Positions 16,775 to 25,133 of a DNA stretch of 50,164 bases are shown here, piece after piece. This DNA comes from Halobacteriovorax sp. (GTDB taxonomy: Bacteria; Bdellovibrionota; Bacteriovoracia; Bacteriovoracales; Bacteriovoracaceae): NCBI GenBank assembly GCA_020048985.1, contig JAIFLR010000085.1, positions 1-50,164 of the forward strand, read 5' to 3'. The notes beneath the pieces were generated by a model. That model was not told where the DNA came from and searched no databases. It saw only the letters and a list, made by a program, of their open reading frames with translations. Position numbers and translations under genes: made by a program. Within the stretch, counting starts at the first letter, position 1; every line of letters starts with the position of its first letter.

Positions 16775-17248
16775 TTAATTAAATGCTTTTTTTACTTTTT
16801 CTTCAGATGGGTAATTTAAAAAATAGGCAAACACACTTGCCGTCGCAAAAGGAATAAAAAAATCAATATCCTTGTGCATGAAAGCCAATACAAATCCAAA
16901 CATCGCAACAGCCTCAAGCAGTGCAAGCCTGATAATAAACCCCGGGGCAAACAGGATCATGAGGTCTTCAATTTTTGTATAGGAAATATCGGTTCCGCCG
17001 CTTCTTTTTCGCAAATTCTCCTTTACAACATTTAGGATAAAGCGAGGCAAGTATATCGCGGCGAAAAATACCAAGACCGCCAGGGTTGTCACGGCTGAAA
17101 TAACGACAGGAGAAATTGCACTGGGAGGATTACTGTTTTGTTGGATGACATAAATCAACACCATCCCATACAAGAAGTGCGAAAAAAGTAAAGCGAACCA
17201 TAGCATTCTCAGCTTGGTCAAATTCATTTCTGTTCTAGGCTTTTCCAT
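16775..17248 (-). CDS. Four-helix membrane protein, unknown
   Basis: 157 residues with four hydrophobic segments (about 12-32, 42-65, 103-123 and 128-146) and a basic loop after the second. The ATG follows AGGGA. I recognise no family. It sits 15 bp downstream of the Sel1-like gene and 16 bp upstream of the small coiled-coil gene, consistent with one operon. Confidence 0.65.
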   Translation of the reverse strand: MEKPRTEMNLTKLRMLWFALLFSHFLYGMVLIYVIQQNSNPPSAISPVVISAVTTLAVLVFFAAIYLPRFILNVVKENLRKRSGGTDISYTKIEDLMILFAPGFIIRLALLEAVAMFGFVLAFMHKDIDFFIPFATASVFAYFLNYPSEEKVKKAFN

Positions 17249-17263
17249 ATAAATCCCTATTCG

Positions 17264-18289
17264 TTAAGGTCGGGGTAGGCCATCTACGACCTGAATTAAA
17301 TTTCCATTTTGGTCTATTTTCCACACATCAAGGCGATCCTTATTTAAGGGATCCAGATTTGCTACAGCATAAGCCTCAAACCCACCGGTTAGATTGTAAC
17401 AATCAGCGGACTTGCTCTTTAAAAAGTAACTCCTGATTTTGGATCTCACTCGTGAATCTAAGCCTTGATAAGAGTCCGGAAAGAGCTCTGACGATGTTGT
17501 TTTCTCTTTGGGAGCACATGCCTTCATGAAACCAAATACGTAATGATAATTGGCCAGTGGTTTATAATTTCTGAGAACAGATGAAAGATCATAGGAATAA
17601 GTTTTGATCTTAGGATCTGCTTTTAAAGCTTTTTGAGAAGCAACTACAGATAACAATGAAAACTTGGCTTCAGACTGCATAAGCTTGGCGCGAAAAAATA
17701 TTGAGAGATGTCCTGGTATTAATTGGCAATCTTCTTTGCTCAAAGGCTTTGAACAGGTTGATAGACTTGAAAGCCTATCAGTGCATGAAGAAAGTTGTGT
17801 GTCAGCACAATCCTCTTGGATTTTAGCGATGAAATCCAATCCCTCTTTGGAAAATATTGTTTTGCCTTTTTTAAGATCAGAGCAGACATCCCTGAGTCCA
17901 TAATGGCACGCCCTTCTGAAATACAGATGGGATAAATTGCCTTCACCACTTTTTTTCATTAAACGGCCAAGGGATCGACAGGCAAAAGGTTCAAATTTAT
18001 CACAGGACTTCGTCAAAAACTTAGTGCCTTCCGAAGCCTTGCCTTTTGCGAGAAGTGAAATACCAGCATACGTGCAGCCTATAGAGCGATCTTTGTCGCA
18101 AAGTGCTGTGCCAACAATGTTCGCCTTTTCCCAATTCTCAATTTTAATATAGTATGCGCCAAGAGTTTCACAGGCCGGCAGATCATGCTTTGAACAGGCC
18201 TTGAGTAAGCTCACCTCATCAAGGCGGGCATCATTTTGTGAAAAGCCTGATTGAGACCAACAAAGTAGGATTAGCAAAAATATCTTCAT
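17264..18289 (-). CDS. Secreted Sel1/TPR-like repeat protein, Cys-rich
   Basis: 341 residues with a signal peptide (MKIFLLILLCWSQSGFSQ). Residues 25-145 form Sel1-like helical repeats with paired Cys (LLKACSKHDLPACETLG, LCDKDRSIGCTYAG, SCDKFEPFACRSLG, RACHYGLRDVCSDL). This resembles the disulfide-stapled helical repeats of HcpA-like beta-lactamase-fold proteins. The C-terminal half is unassigned. The location is periplasmic; a protein-binding role is inferred from the fold. It is the first gene of the 18.3-16.5 kb minus-strand group and lies 23 bp downstream of the trypsin gene. Confidence 0.77.
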   Translation of the reverse strand: MKIFLLILLCWSQSGFSQNDARLDEVSLLKACSKHDLPACETLGAYYIKIENWEKANIVGTALCDKDRSIGCTYAGISLLAKGKASEGTKFLTKSCDKFEPFACRSLGRLMKKSGEGNLSHLYFRRACHYGLRDVCSDLKKGKTIFSKEGLDFIAKIQEDCADTQLSSCTDRLSSLSTCSKPLSKEDCQLIPGHLSIFFRAKLMQSEAKFSLLSVVASQKALKADPKIKTYSYDLSSVLRNYKPLANYHYVFGFMKACAPKEKTTSSELFPDSYQGLDSRVRSKIRSYFLKSKSADCYNLTGGFEAYAVANLDPLNKDRLDVWKIDQNGNLIQVVDGLPRP

Positions 18290-18312
18290 TCTGGGATAAT
18301 CCTAACCCTTCT

Positions 18313-19059
18313 TCACCTCTTAGGCAGTAAGATTTTTTTAGCCCCCGGGCCAAAGACTGGAGAGAAGGCATTTTGCATAATTTTTTTGGTCACACGATCT
18401 GTCCCATAATTCATGATTATCCCGACTAATTCATGGCGGGCATTTTTCGAATAACGACAAATAAGAGCACCACCTGAGTCCCCTTCTTGGACATTTGTTC
18501 CCGCATTAAGAGCACCACCTGACTTTAACTTCATCTGGATTTGAGTCGGTTCATCGCTACTATTATTGAGAGCTCTCAGCTCCATGGTTTGGTCTACTTT
18601 TATACGCTTCAACTGCTTTGATGGGTATGCGCCTCTCAAGGCCAATATTTCACAATCGACACCGCTCCTAAGCTGGCCGCCTGCAAAATACATAGCTGGG
18701 TAACTTGTAGGCACGATCCAGTCCCCTTTTAGTTCGGGCGAGAACTCAAGCAGAGATATATCCTCACCTAAAGTCCCCTTAGGTGAATCTGGAGCCTTTC
18801 TTAAATTTGAAAAATCCATGAACTCCTCCCCACCGCAACTAGCGAGTACGATCCCGTGGGTGATGGTATTTTTCCCTTCTGGGAAGCAATGGGCGGCCGA
18901 TAAAAGTCTTCCCTGCCCGATATGAACGGCATTACAAAGCGAACTCACACCACTGGGACTGCTAATGGAAAGATGGCACATAAAGGGGGGGACTTGCGCA
19001 TGCGCTAGGAAGGTAAACTGTAAAAGGCACAGAGCTGTAGTCCAAAGATATTTTTTCAT
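18313..19059 (-). CDS. Secreted trypsin-like serine protease (S1 family)
   Basis: 248 residues from the ATG at 19059, which starts a good signal peptide ending AHAQ; an in-frame ATG at 19080 adds seven residues. The catalytic triad is complete: H57 in LSAAHCF, D100 in GEDISLL, S205 in EGDSGGAL. Cys pairs surround the active-site segments. It should be an active exported endopeptidase. Trypsin-like proteases are abundant in Bdellovibrionota, and this one could act during prey degradation (inference). A strong terminator just upstream separates it from the collagen-like gene. Confidence 0.87.
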   Translation of the reverse strand: MKKYLWTTALCLLQFTFLAHAQVPPFMCHLSISSPSGVSSLCNAVHIGQGRLLSAAHCFPEGKNTITHGIVLASCGGEEFMDFSNLRKAPDSPKGTLGEDISLLEFSPELKGDWIVPTSYPAMYFAGGQLRSGVDCEILALRGAYPSKQLKRIKVDQTMELRALNNSSDEPTQIQMKLKSGGALNAGTNVQEGDSGGALICRYSKNARHELVGIIMNYGTDRVTKKIMQNAFSPVFGPGAKKILLPKR

Positions 19060-19090
19060 GTTGTTAGTTAGAGCAAGCATGGTGCCAATA

Positions 19091-19114
19091 AAAAAGGGCC
19101 CGAAGGCCCTTTTT
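19091..19114 (-). terminator. Rho-independent terminator with UUCG loop
   Basis: On the minus strand, AAAAAGGGCC, TTCG, GGCCCTTTTT: a 10-bp stem closed by the very stable cUUCGg tetraloop and ending in a T-run. It terminates the collagen-like lipoprotein transcript ahead of the trypsin gene. Confidence 0.9.
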
Positions 19115-19147
19115 ATATTCTAAATCGTAAAGTTTTTGATCATGTGC

Positions 19148-19898
19148 CTAGGGAGCAGGCACTGAGAAGAGACAATTGTTTCCACCGGTGCTCATGTAGT
19201 TACCAGCGACCAGTTTAGTCAAAAAGGCTTGTGCTTTATGAGGGGATGCTGGAGTTGTTCCCCAGTAAACCGCAAATAGTTCTCCACCAATCAGTAGTCC
19301 GTATTCAGGAAAAGTGCTGTTATCAGTGGCGCAAAATTTAACTGGAGTTACAATTGTTCCATTTGTTCCATTGGTACCGTTAGTTCCATTAGTTCCATTA
19401 GTTCCCAGGGATACCCTGCATACCAGGCAGACCTTGTTCACCGTTAAGTCCAGCGGCTCCATTACAAATTTCTACAGGAAAAGATGAACTGCTCGAAATT
19501 TTAACTCCACCACTTGGACAACTAGAGCTTGAGGCTACACTTTCAAGCGTTATTGAAGCATTCACTCCATTCGTCCCATTAACACCATCTATACCGTCTA
19601 CTCCATTAGTGCCATTACTTCCATTAAGACCATTTATGCCGTTACAAAGCGCCTTAACTTTAATGACAAATTCATCACTCTGAAGTTGTCCATCCGAGTT
19701 ACCGTCTTCAAATGTAAAAATTGAAATTCCTCCGTTGGCACAGGCTAGACCCGGTTCAATATCCGCAAAGTCGACACCGGTTGAAACACCATTAAGACCC
19801 ATGCTGGTGGCACCATCAAGACCGTTTGATCCGTTCTTTCCATTCTTTCCACAAGAAACCAGAGTTAAAACGAAGAAGATAAATAAAAAGTTTTTCAT
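19148..19898 (-). pseudogene. Collagen-like (Gly-x-Asn repeat) lipoprotein, frameshifted
   Basis: The frame opens at the ATG 19898 behind AAGGTTGAG. It has a lipoprotein signal (VLTLVSC), then GKNGKNGSNGLDG, a linker, and runs of Gly-x-x triplets (GLNGSNGTNGVDGIDG, later GLNGEQGLPGMQG). It stops at 19398. The reading continues in the next frame with five more GTN triplets and a 55-residue C-terminal domain ending at 19148. The break is a GGG at 19404-19406 where the repeat would read GGA ACT; one base fewer restores one 249-residue protein. The gene is either phase-variable, newly broken, or carries a sequencing error. Collagen-like surface lipoproteins form trimeric stalks. Confidence 0.82.
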
Positions 19899-20172
19899 GC
19901 TCAACCTTAGTAAAGTTTCGAGGACCTAATGAGGTATAAGCAAAAGCAATGCCAACCTAAGTCAATTAATTAGAGTCAAAATGGGTACTTGGGAGGCCAA
20001 TTTAGGGGCCAGAGTGACTACTTAGGACAGACTGACCAAAGTCTAAACAAAATCCAAAAAGTGAGTTCAATAATGCTTATTTGAAGACAGAATTTGTGAA
20101 ATTCTTTTACCTGACAATCCTTGTCCGCTAACGGAACATCACCTACCACCACATTTTTCGAGGGAGTCCAAT
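19899..20172. other. Longest gene-free stretch before the ParB-like gene
   Basis: 274 bp between two divergently transcribed genes. The only clear structure is a short inverted repeat AGAATTT-GTG-AAATTCT at 20089-20105 followed by TTT, about 70 bp before the ParB-like start. It could be an operator or a weak hairpin. No consensus parS (TGTTTCACGTGAAACA) is present. Confidence 0.4.
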
Positions 20173-21042
20173 TTGGAAACGAGAAAGCTCAATGAGCTGA
20201 AGGCAACGAATCCGTACTTACGTCTAGGCACTGATGTGACAGATCTGGAGAAGTCGATTCAAACTTTGGGCCTTATTGCTCCTCTGGTGATCTCTCCCGA
20301 CAATGTCATCCTGGCCGGTGCTCGTCGCTACCAGGCGATGCTTAATCTGGGTTATACCGAGACATCAGTACTCGTCATAGATCGCAATCCACTAGAAAAT
20401 GAACTGGTCTCTATTGATGAGAATCTTGTTCGCAAAGATCTCTCCAAAATTGAAATCGAATCGCACCTTCGTCGGGCCAAAGAAATCTACCAAGAGCTTT
20501 ATCCAACGGCAGATGTTGACACAGAAACTAAAAGCGAAGACGTCGTTGTCCTTCCTGCTGAAAAATTTTTGAATATGGTTTCTGAAAAAACAGGCCTATC
20601 ACCAAAACAAATTCATGAAGCTATCAATCGTGATGAAATGGCCGCTCCTTCTGTTAAAGAGGCGCGCAAACTTGGTAAACTCTCACTCAGTCAAACCAAT
20701 GAAATCGTCAAGCTCAGCAAGGATGATCAGCATAAAGCGATTGACCACCTCAAAGAACTTCCGGTTCGTGATATTAAAAAGTTTGTAAAACTTGCGAATG
20801 CTCAAGGGGTAAAGGAAGCCATCAAAGCGACACCTAACCTTCCTCATCAGAAAGAATTTCAAGAACTAGACATGGCCATGAAAAAAATTCTGAAAAAGTT
20901 CAAACAACTTCAACTTGAAGGGATTGAACTCTCAGATTTCCCAGAGGAAACTCAGGATCTTTATAATAAACTAGTGAATTTCTCTGAGGAGAAAAACTAC
21001 TCTCCACGCTCAAATCATGAAGAGATGGACTCGTACCAGTAG
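20173..21042 (+). CDS. ParB-like N-terminal domain protein (orphan)
   Basis: 289 residues starting at TTG 20173, supported by AGGGAG six bases upstream. Residues 1-95 form the ParB/Srx CTPase domain: LEKSIQTLGLIAPLVI, the arginine patch AGARRYQAM and the ENLVRKDLSKIEIE box. An acidic insertion and a helix-turn-helix follow (GLSPKQIHEAINR, then LGKLSLSQTNEIVKLS). The C-terminal third is a charged helix that could dimerise. ParB clamps use CTP to slide on DNA from parS. Here no parA is adjacent and no parS is seen, so this is probably not the chromosomal ParB. It may serve a nucleoid, regulatory or mobile-element role. Confidence 0.8.
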   Translation: METRKLNELKATNPYLRLGTDVTDLEKSIQTLGLIAPLVISPDNVILAGARRYQAMLNLGYTETSVLVIDRNPLENELVSIDENLVRKDLSKIEIESHLRRAKEIYQELYPTADVDTETKSEDVVVLPAEKFLNMVSEKTGLSPKQIHEAINRDEMAAPSVKEARKLGKLSLSQTNEIVKLSKDDQHKAIDHLKELPVRDIKKFVKLANAQGVKEAIKATPNLPHQKEFQELDMAMKKILKKFKQLQLEGIELSDFPEETQDLYNKLVNFSEEKNYSPRSNHEEMDSYQ

Positions 21043-21049
21043 TCATCAT

Positions 21050-22027
21050 TTAGGGAATAAGAATCAATCCACCAGTGGTTTTTCGGGATTGTAAATCTTG
21101 ATGAGCAAGTGCCGCATCGGCCAGTGGATAGATTCCACCGATGTCGATTTTTATTTCCTTTTTAATCACCAGATCAAAAAGCTCGTTTGATGACGCCTGA
21201 AGTTTTTCAGGCGTATCAACGTGAGACCAAAGCATGGGGCGAGTGACATAAAGTGAACCTTTATTTCCCAGAACTCCAAGATTCACTCCGGTCACTGGAC
21301 CAGAAGCGTTTCCAAAACTCACCATGAGGCCGCGGGAGCTAAGACAATCGAGGGAAGTCTCCCAAGTATCCTTCCCGACTCCATCATACACTACGGGAAC
21401 CTTCGCTCCGTTAGTTAACTCTAAAACTCTTTTCACAACGTCTTCATTTGTGTAGTTGATGGTCTCCCAGGCCCCATGGGCCTTGGCAATTTCGGCTTTT
21501 TCCTTTGAACTCACGGTACCAATCAGTTTTACCCCTAAGTGTCTGGCCCACTGACAGGCAATCAGGCCAACTCCACCGGCAGCGGCGTGAAATAAGATCG
21601 TCTGGCCCGCTTTGAGTTCATAGGTCTGTCGAAATAAATATTGAACAGTAAGTCCCTTGAGCATCATTCCAGCAGCTTCTTCAAAAGAAATGGCATCCGG
21701 AATTTTCACCACATGCCAGGCGGGAATGGTTCGCATTTGAGCGTAAGCTCCCAATGGGCCTTTGGGATGGGCCACTCGATCCCCTTTCTTAAGGTGGATG
21801 ACTCCCTCACCTAGAGCTTCAACCACCCCTGCACCTTCAAAACCAAGCCCCGAAGGAAGCTCCGTTGGATACAACCCCGAGCGGTAGTAGTTATCGATGA
21901 AGTTTACCCCGATAGCATGGTAGCGAATAAGCACCTCGCCGGCCTGAACCTCTGGGACATCAATGTCCTCGTAAGTTAAAACTTCCGGGCCACCAGTTTT
22001 ATAAAATCGTATCGCTTTTGTTTTCAT
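21050..22027 (-). CDS. NADPH:quinone oxidoreductase (zeta-crystallin type)
   Basis: 325 residues, the usual length. An N-terminal GroES-like domain carries VGVNFIDNYYRSGLYP, GFEGAGVVEALGEGV and RVAHP. The Rossmann domain has the AAAGGVGLIACQWARHLG nucleotide loop, then GTVSSKEKAEIAKAHGAW and VVYDGVGKDTW. Zinc ligands are absent, as expected for Qor. It reduces quinones one electron at a time with NADPH in the cytosol. Single gene, convergent with the ParB-like gene (7 bp). Confidence 0.92.
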   Translation of the reverse strand: MKTKAIRFYKTGGPEVLTYEDIDVPEVQAGEVLIRYHAIGVNFIDNYYRSGLYPTELPSGLGFEGAGVVEALGEGVIHLKKGDRVAHPKGPLGAYAQMRTIPAWHVVKIPDAISFEEAAGMMLKGLTVQYLFRQTYELKAGQTILFHAAAGGVGLIACQWARHLGVKLIGTVSSKEKAEIAKAHGAWETINYTNEDVVKRVLELTNGAKVPVVYDGVGKDTWETSLDCLSSRGLMVSFGNASGPVTGVNLGVLGNKGSLYVTRPMLWSHVDTPEKLQASSNELFDLVIKKEIKIDIGGIYPLADAALAHQDLQSRKTTGGLILIP

Positions 22028-22102
22028 GCTTAAAGGGTAACAAAATTCTGACTATTACGAAGCAAAAAGTTAGAATAATAACAAATCAACTAGGTAGGAA
22101 TC

Positions 22103-22726
22103 ATGTCATTCATAAAATTTTCATTTTTAGTTTTCCTTAGCTCTTGCGCGTTGATAGAAGAACTCATGCCGACGCCAAGTGACATTACAGAGGAGAAAGA
22201 TCCAATCACTGAAGACATCAAATACACTTCTGAGAAAATTACAAAATTGAATGATGCCAGAACTCCGGTCATCACACCAGTGAAAGGCAATCAATTCTCG
22301 GTCATCAATGCCATTAAACTTAATCCCTATCTGGTTAAAACCAAAAATGGAGTTCAGTATAATTTGCAACTTTCTGTGACTGGTCCAAGGGGATCAGTGA
22401 CGAATGAAATTATTCTCAGATGTGACGGGAAGGAATTTATATCACACAAGTTATCAGCACAAGAGATGCAAGGAATAAATATCCTTGAGCACTCGTTAGT
22501 CACAGGCGGAAAAACAAATCTTTTCTACCAAGAAGAACTCATAGAGACGATCATTCCGGTAGAAGTCTTTGATTACCTCGCCGGTTGCGAGTTTGATATT
22601 CTGATGAGGGCCAAAGGCTTGAAGGCTTCGATCGATTCTTCAATTCAGTCAGTGACCAATGACACTAAACACTTCCATGAAGGAATGGTGGGATTAAAGT
22701 CAGCCGCGAGTACGAACCTCAAGTAA
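22103..22726 (+). CDS. Lipoprotein of unknown function
   Basis: 207 residues; the start behind AGGTAGGA is convincing. The lipobox FLSSC places the lipidated Cys at residue 15. The mature part has a Pro/Thr/Lys-rich linker followed by a probable beta domain (about 65-165) and ends with a helical tail. No recognised family. Its last 27 bp overlap the end of the convergent FKBP gene. Confidence 0.7.
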   Translation: MSFIKFSFLVFLSSCALIEELMPTPSDITEEKDPITEDIKYTSEKITKLNDARTPVITPVKGNQFSVINAIKLNPYLVKTKNGVQYNLQLSVTGPRGSVTNEIILRCDGKEFISHKLSAQEMQGINILEHSLVTGGKTNLFYQEELIETIIPVEVFDYLAGCEFDILMRAKGLKASIDSSIQSVTNDTKHFHEGMVGLKSAASTNLK

Positions 22727-23038
22727 TTCTACATGAAAAATTAAATTGGAATGGGGTTTGATAAAACTTCCGATTTGTCTGTCGCCGTAGCCAAGATGCG
22801 AGGGAACAAAAAGAGTACGCTTTCCGCCTTCTTTCATTCCCACTAGACCTTGATCCCAGCCCTTGATAACTCGCCCCGTACCGAATACGAACTCAAATGT
22901 TTTTCCACGATCAAGGGAAGAATCAAACTTGGTACCGTCTTCCAGAAAGCCTTCGTACTGCACAACAAGCAGTGCGCCTCGAGAGGTTTCCTTGCCGGAT
23001 CCAACCAGAGTTTCGGTGATGACTAATTCAGACTGCAT
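22700..23038 (-). CDS. FKBP-type peptidyl-prolyl cis-trans isomerase
   Basis: 112 residues from the ATG at 23038. A single FKBP domain with the active-site landmarks VVQYEGFLEDGTKFDSS, FVFGTGRVIKGWDQGL, GGKRTLFVPSHLGYG and LIFHVELLEV. The residues that line the prolyl pocket (Tyr, Phe, Asp, Trp, Ile) are all there. It lacks a signal peptide, so it acts in the cytosol on protein folding. The ATG lies inside the last 11 bp of the amidohydrolase gene upstream, so the two genes form an operon. Confidence 0.92.
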   Translation of the reverse strand: MQSELVITETLVGSGKETSRGALLVVQYEGFLEDGTKFDSSLDRGKTFEFVFGTGRVIKGWDQGLVGMKEGGKRTLFVPSHLGYGDRQIGSFIKPHSNLIFHVELLEVRTRG

Positions 23039-24263
23039 TGGCCCGCTCAACCATCGCCCCTAATAAAACGGAGCATCCGGCAGCAATATCTTCTGGGTTA
23101 GCATTTTCAATTTCATTGTGACTGATCCCGCCTTCGCAAGGAACAAACACCATGGCAGCAGGAGCTACACGGCTGATGTAGAATGAATCATGCCCAGCAC
23201 CACTGATGATCGGCATAGAAGTTAGTCCTAAGTCATCAGCTGCTTTTTTAACTGCCGCTACACAATCTTGGCTAAAATGAGTTGGAGGAAGATACCAAAT
23301 TTCTTTGTATTCTAATTTAAGACCATTGGCACTTGCGGCTTTCTCGCAAGCGTCTTTGGCTTCGTTGGCCATTTTAGTTAAGGTCTCATCTTCATTGTGA
23401 CGAAGATCGATGGTGAAAAAAACTTTTCCCGGAATAGTATTACGAGAGTTTGGCATACATTGAACAAGCCCAACTGTTGCACAAGCATTCGGATACGAAT
23501 TACCAATTTTATTAACAGCAGTAATAACGGAGGCAGCACCCACCATGGCGTCTTTTCTAATTCTCATAGGCGTAGGTCCAGCATGAGACTCAACACCAAC
23601 CATTGTGACTTCCATCCAGCGCTGACCCAAACCACCTTGAACAATTCCAATTTGTTTTTTGTCGTGTTCCAAAATTGGACCCTGCTCAATGTGTGCTTCA
23701 AAAAAAGCATGGAATGGTCTTCCGCCTACTGGTTCATCGCCAGCATATCCAATACGTTTTAATTCTTCGCCCATCGTTTTGCCGTCAAGATCAGCACGGC
23801 TGAGTCCATACTCAAGATCAAAAGCTCCGCCAAAGATTCCTGACGAAACCATCGCTGGAGCAAATCGTGAGCCTTCTTCGTTGGTCCATATAGAGGCTTC
23901 AATTGGTCTTAGGGTTTCAATTTTTGCATCATTGAGTGTACGAATCACTTCAAGCCCGGCAAGTACTCCGTAGACGCCATCAAACTTTCCGCCAGTCGGT
24001 TGACTGTCGATATGACTTCCAGTGACCACTGGAGCAAGCGTATTATCTTTCCCTGCTCTGCGAGCAAAGACGTTACCCATCTTATCAACTTTAATTGTAC
24101 AACCGGCGTCTTTACACCACTTCACAAAAAGGTCTCGTGCTTCTTTATCCAAATCGGTCAAAGCAAGACGACAAACGCCGCCTTTTTCAGTGGCTCCAAT
24201 TTGGGCCATATCCATAAGACTTTTCCAGAGACGATCAGAATTTACGTGAAGTTTAGTAGTCAT
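23028..24263 (-). CDS. M20-family Zn-dependent hydrolase (allantoate amidohydrolase / N-carbamoyl-L-amino acid hydrolase type)
   Basis: 411 residues from the ATG at 24263, which follows AAGGAAA. The binuclear metal motifs are typical: TGSHIDSQPTGGKFDGVYG, WTNEEGSRFAP, FEAHIEQGPILE, the dimerisation GVESHAGPTPM and the final GGISHNE. It hydrolyses an N-carbamoyl or ureide bond to release ammonia and CO2. Candidate substrates are N-carbamoyl amino acids, allantoate or beta-ureidopropionate; the sequence alone does not decide. No other purine or pyrimidine catabolism gene is near. Operon with FKBP. Confidence 0.9.
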   Translation of the reverse strand: MTTKLHVNSDRLWKSLMDMAQIGATEKGGVCRLALTDLDKEARDLFVKWCKDAGCTIKVDKMGNVFARRAGKDNTLAPVVTGSHIDSQPTGGKFDGVYGVLAGLEVIRTLNDAKIETLRPIEASIWTNEEGSRFAPAMVSSGIFGGAFDLEYGLSRADLDGKTMGEELKRIGYAGDEPVGGRPFHAFFEAHIEQGPILEHDKKQIGIVQGGLGQRWMEVTMVGVESHAGPTPMRIRKDAMVGAASVITAVNKIGNSYPNACATVGLVQCMPNSRNTIPGKVFFTIDLRHNEDETLTKMANEAKDACEKAASANGLKLEYKEIWYLPPTHFSQDCVAAVKKAADDLGLTSMPIISGAGHDSFYISRVAPAAMVFVPCEGGISHNEIENANPEDIAAGCSVLLGAMVERANAV

Positions 24264-24363
24264 AAAATTTCCTTGGCCCATCAGTTTGCGCATTGGATTA
24301 TATTAAGACATTATTCTATGACCAATAGATTGAAATACTCAATGGTAAAATTTTTAATTTCGT

Positions 24364-24951
24364 TTATTTCACTGAACAGTTATTAATATCTGCAAGTTTT
24401 TGAAATGCTGTATCAGTAACGCCCTTTCCAGCATTTCTAACCTTGTAAGAAACCTGCAGCTCACCTTCGTTGATCGCTTCGTTCATGACAATTCGTGCAC
24501 TTATTTTGATAACAGTCCCTTCTTCAACTAATTGATCTGGGTTTTCATGAGACACTGATGCATTTTCGTTTCCAGAAGGACTTAATGTAAATCCATCAAA
24601 AGTAAACTTCCCATCTGTTCCCTGCCCAACAAGCACTGCAGTTTTTTTGTTTCCATCTTTCTGGATTTGAATCTCAACTCGAGCTGAATCATTTTGATTT
24701 GAAAAGTCACAGGTATAATTTTTGATCGTGGCTTCAGCTTCTTCTTCAGTTACTTCTTCTTCAGTTACTTCTTCTTCAGTTACTTCTTCTTCAGTTACTT
24801 CTTCTTCTGTAACTTCCTCAACCGCAACATCAGAAGCAACCAGGTATGGAACACCAGGCAGCTTTACTAAACTACTATCCACTGACGACTGACTTTTTTT
24901 ACCACAAGCAACAAGTGAAAGTAGAAAAGCAATCAGGATAAGGTTTTTCAT
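24364..24951 (-). CDS. Lipoprotein with TEEEV tandem repeats
   Basis: 195 residues from the ATG at 24951, behind GGAGA; an open frame back to 25104 is spurious. The lipobox LSLVAC sets the lipidated Cys at 15-16. Residues about 45-72 are a five-unit acidic T-E-E-E-V repeat, then a beta-rich C-terminal domain (YTCDFSNQ to NNCSVK) with two Cys that may pair. The repeat probably forms a flexible or helical stalk that holds the domain off the membrane. Function unknown. Confidence 0.75.
   Translation of the reverse strand: MKNLILIAFLLSLVACGKKSQSSVDSSLVKLPGVPYLVASDVAVEEVTEEEVTEEEVTEEEVTEEEVTEEEAEATIKNYTCDFSNQNDSARVEIQIQKDGNKKTAVLVGQGTDGKFTFDGFTLSPSGNENASVSHENPDQLVEEGTVIKISARIVMNEAINEGELQVSYKVRNAGKGVTDTAFQKLADINNCSVK
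24736..24810 (-). repeat. 15-bp tandem repeat, five units
   Basis: Units of TACTTCTTCTTCAGT (plus strand) are identical in the three middle copies, with one or two changes in the outer ones. They encode the acidic TEEEV stalk. Near-identity at DNA level suggests recent expansion and a variable copy number. Confidence 0.9.
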
Positions 24952-25133
24952 CTGGGGGTCTCCGTTTCCCTTTATATAAGCAAGCCCAGTACCAACTCCC
25001 TCCATAAGTGACAAAGGAATATTAGCGACATAGATCATAGGAAAGGACCCCCACTGCACATATGTATAAAAGTTGGACAATCTTGCCCAAAGACTACTGG
25101 CCAATTTGGAGCACTTTCCCTTTAATAAAGCAC

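Noticed and set aside
19899..20172. parS site for the ParB-like protein
   Set aside because: No TGTTTCACGTGAAACA or close variant; only a short dyad is present.
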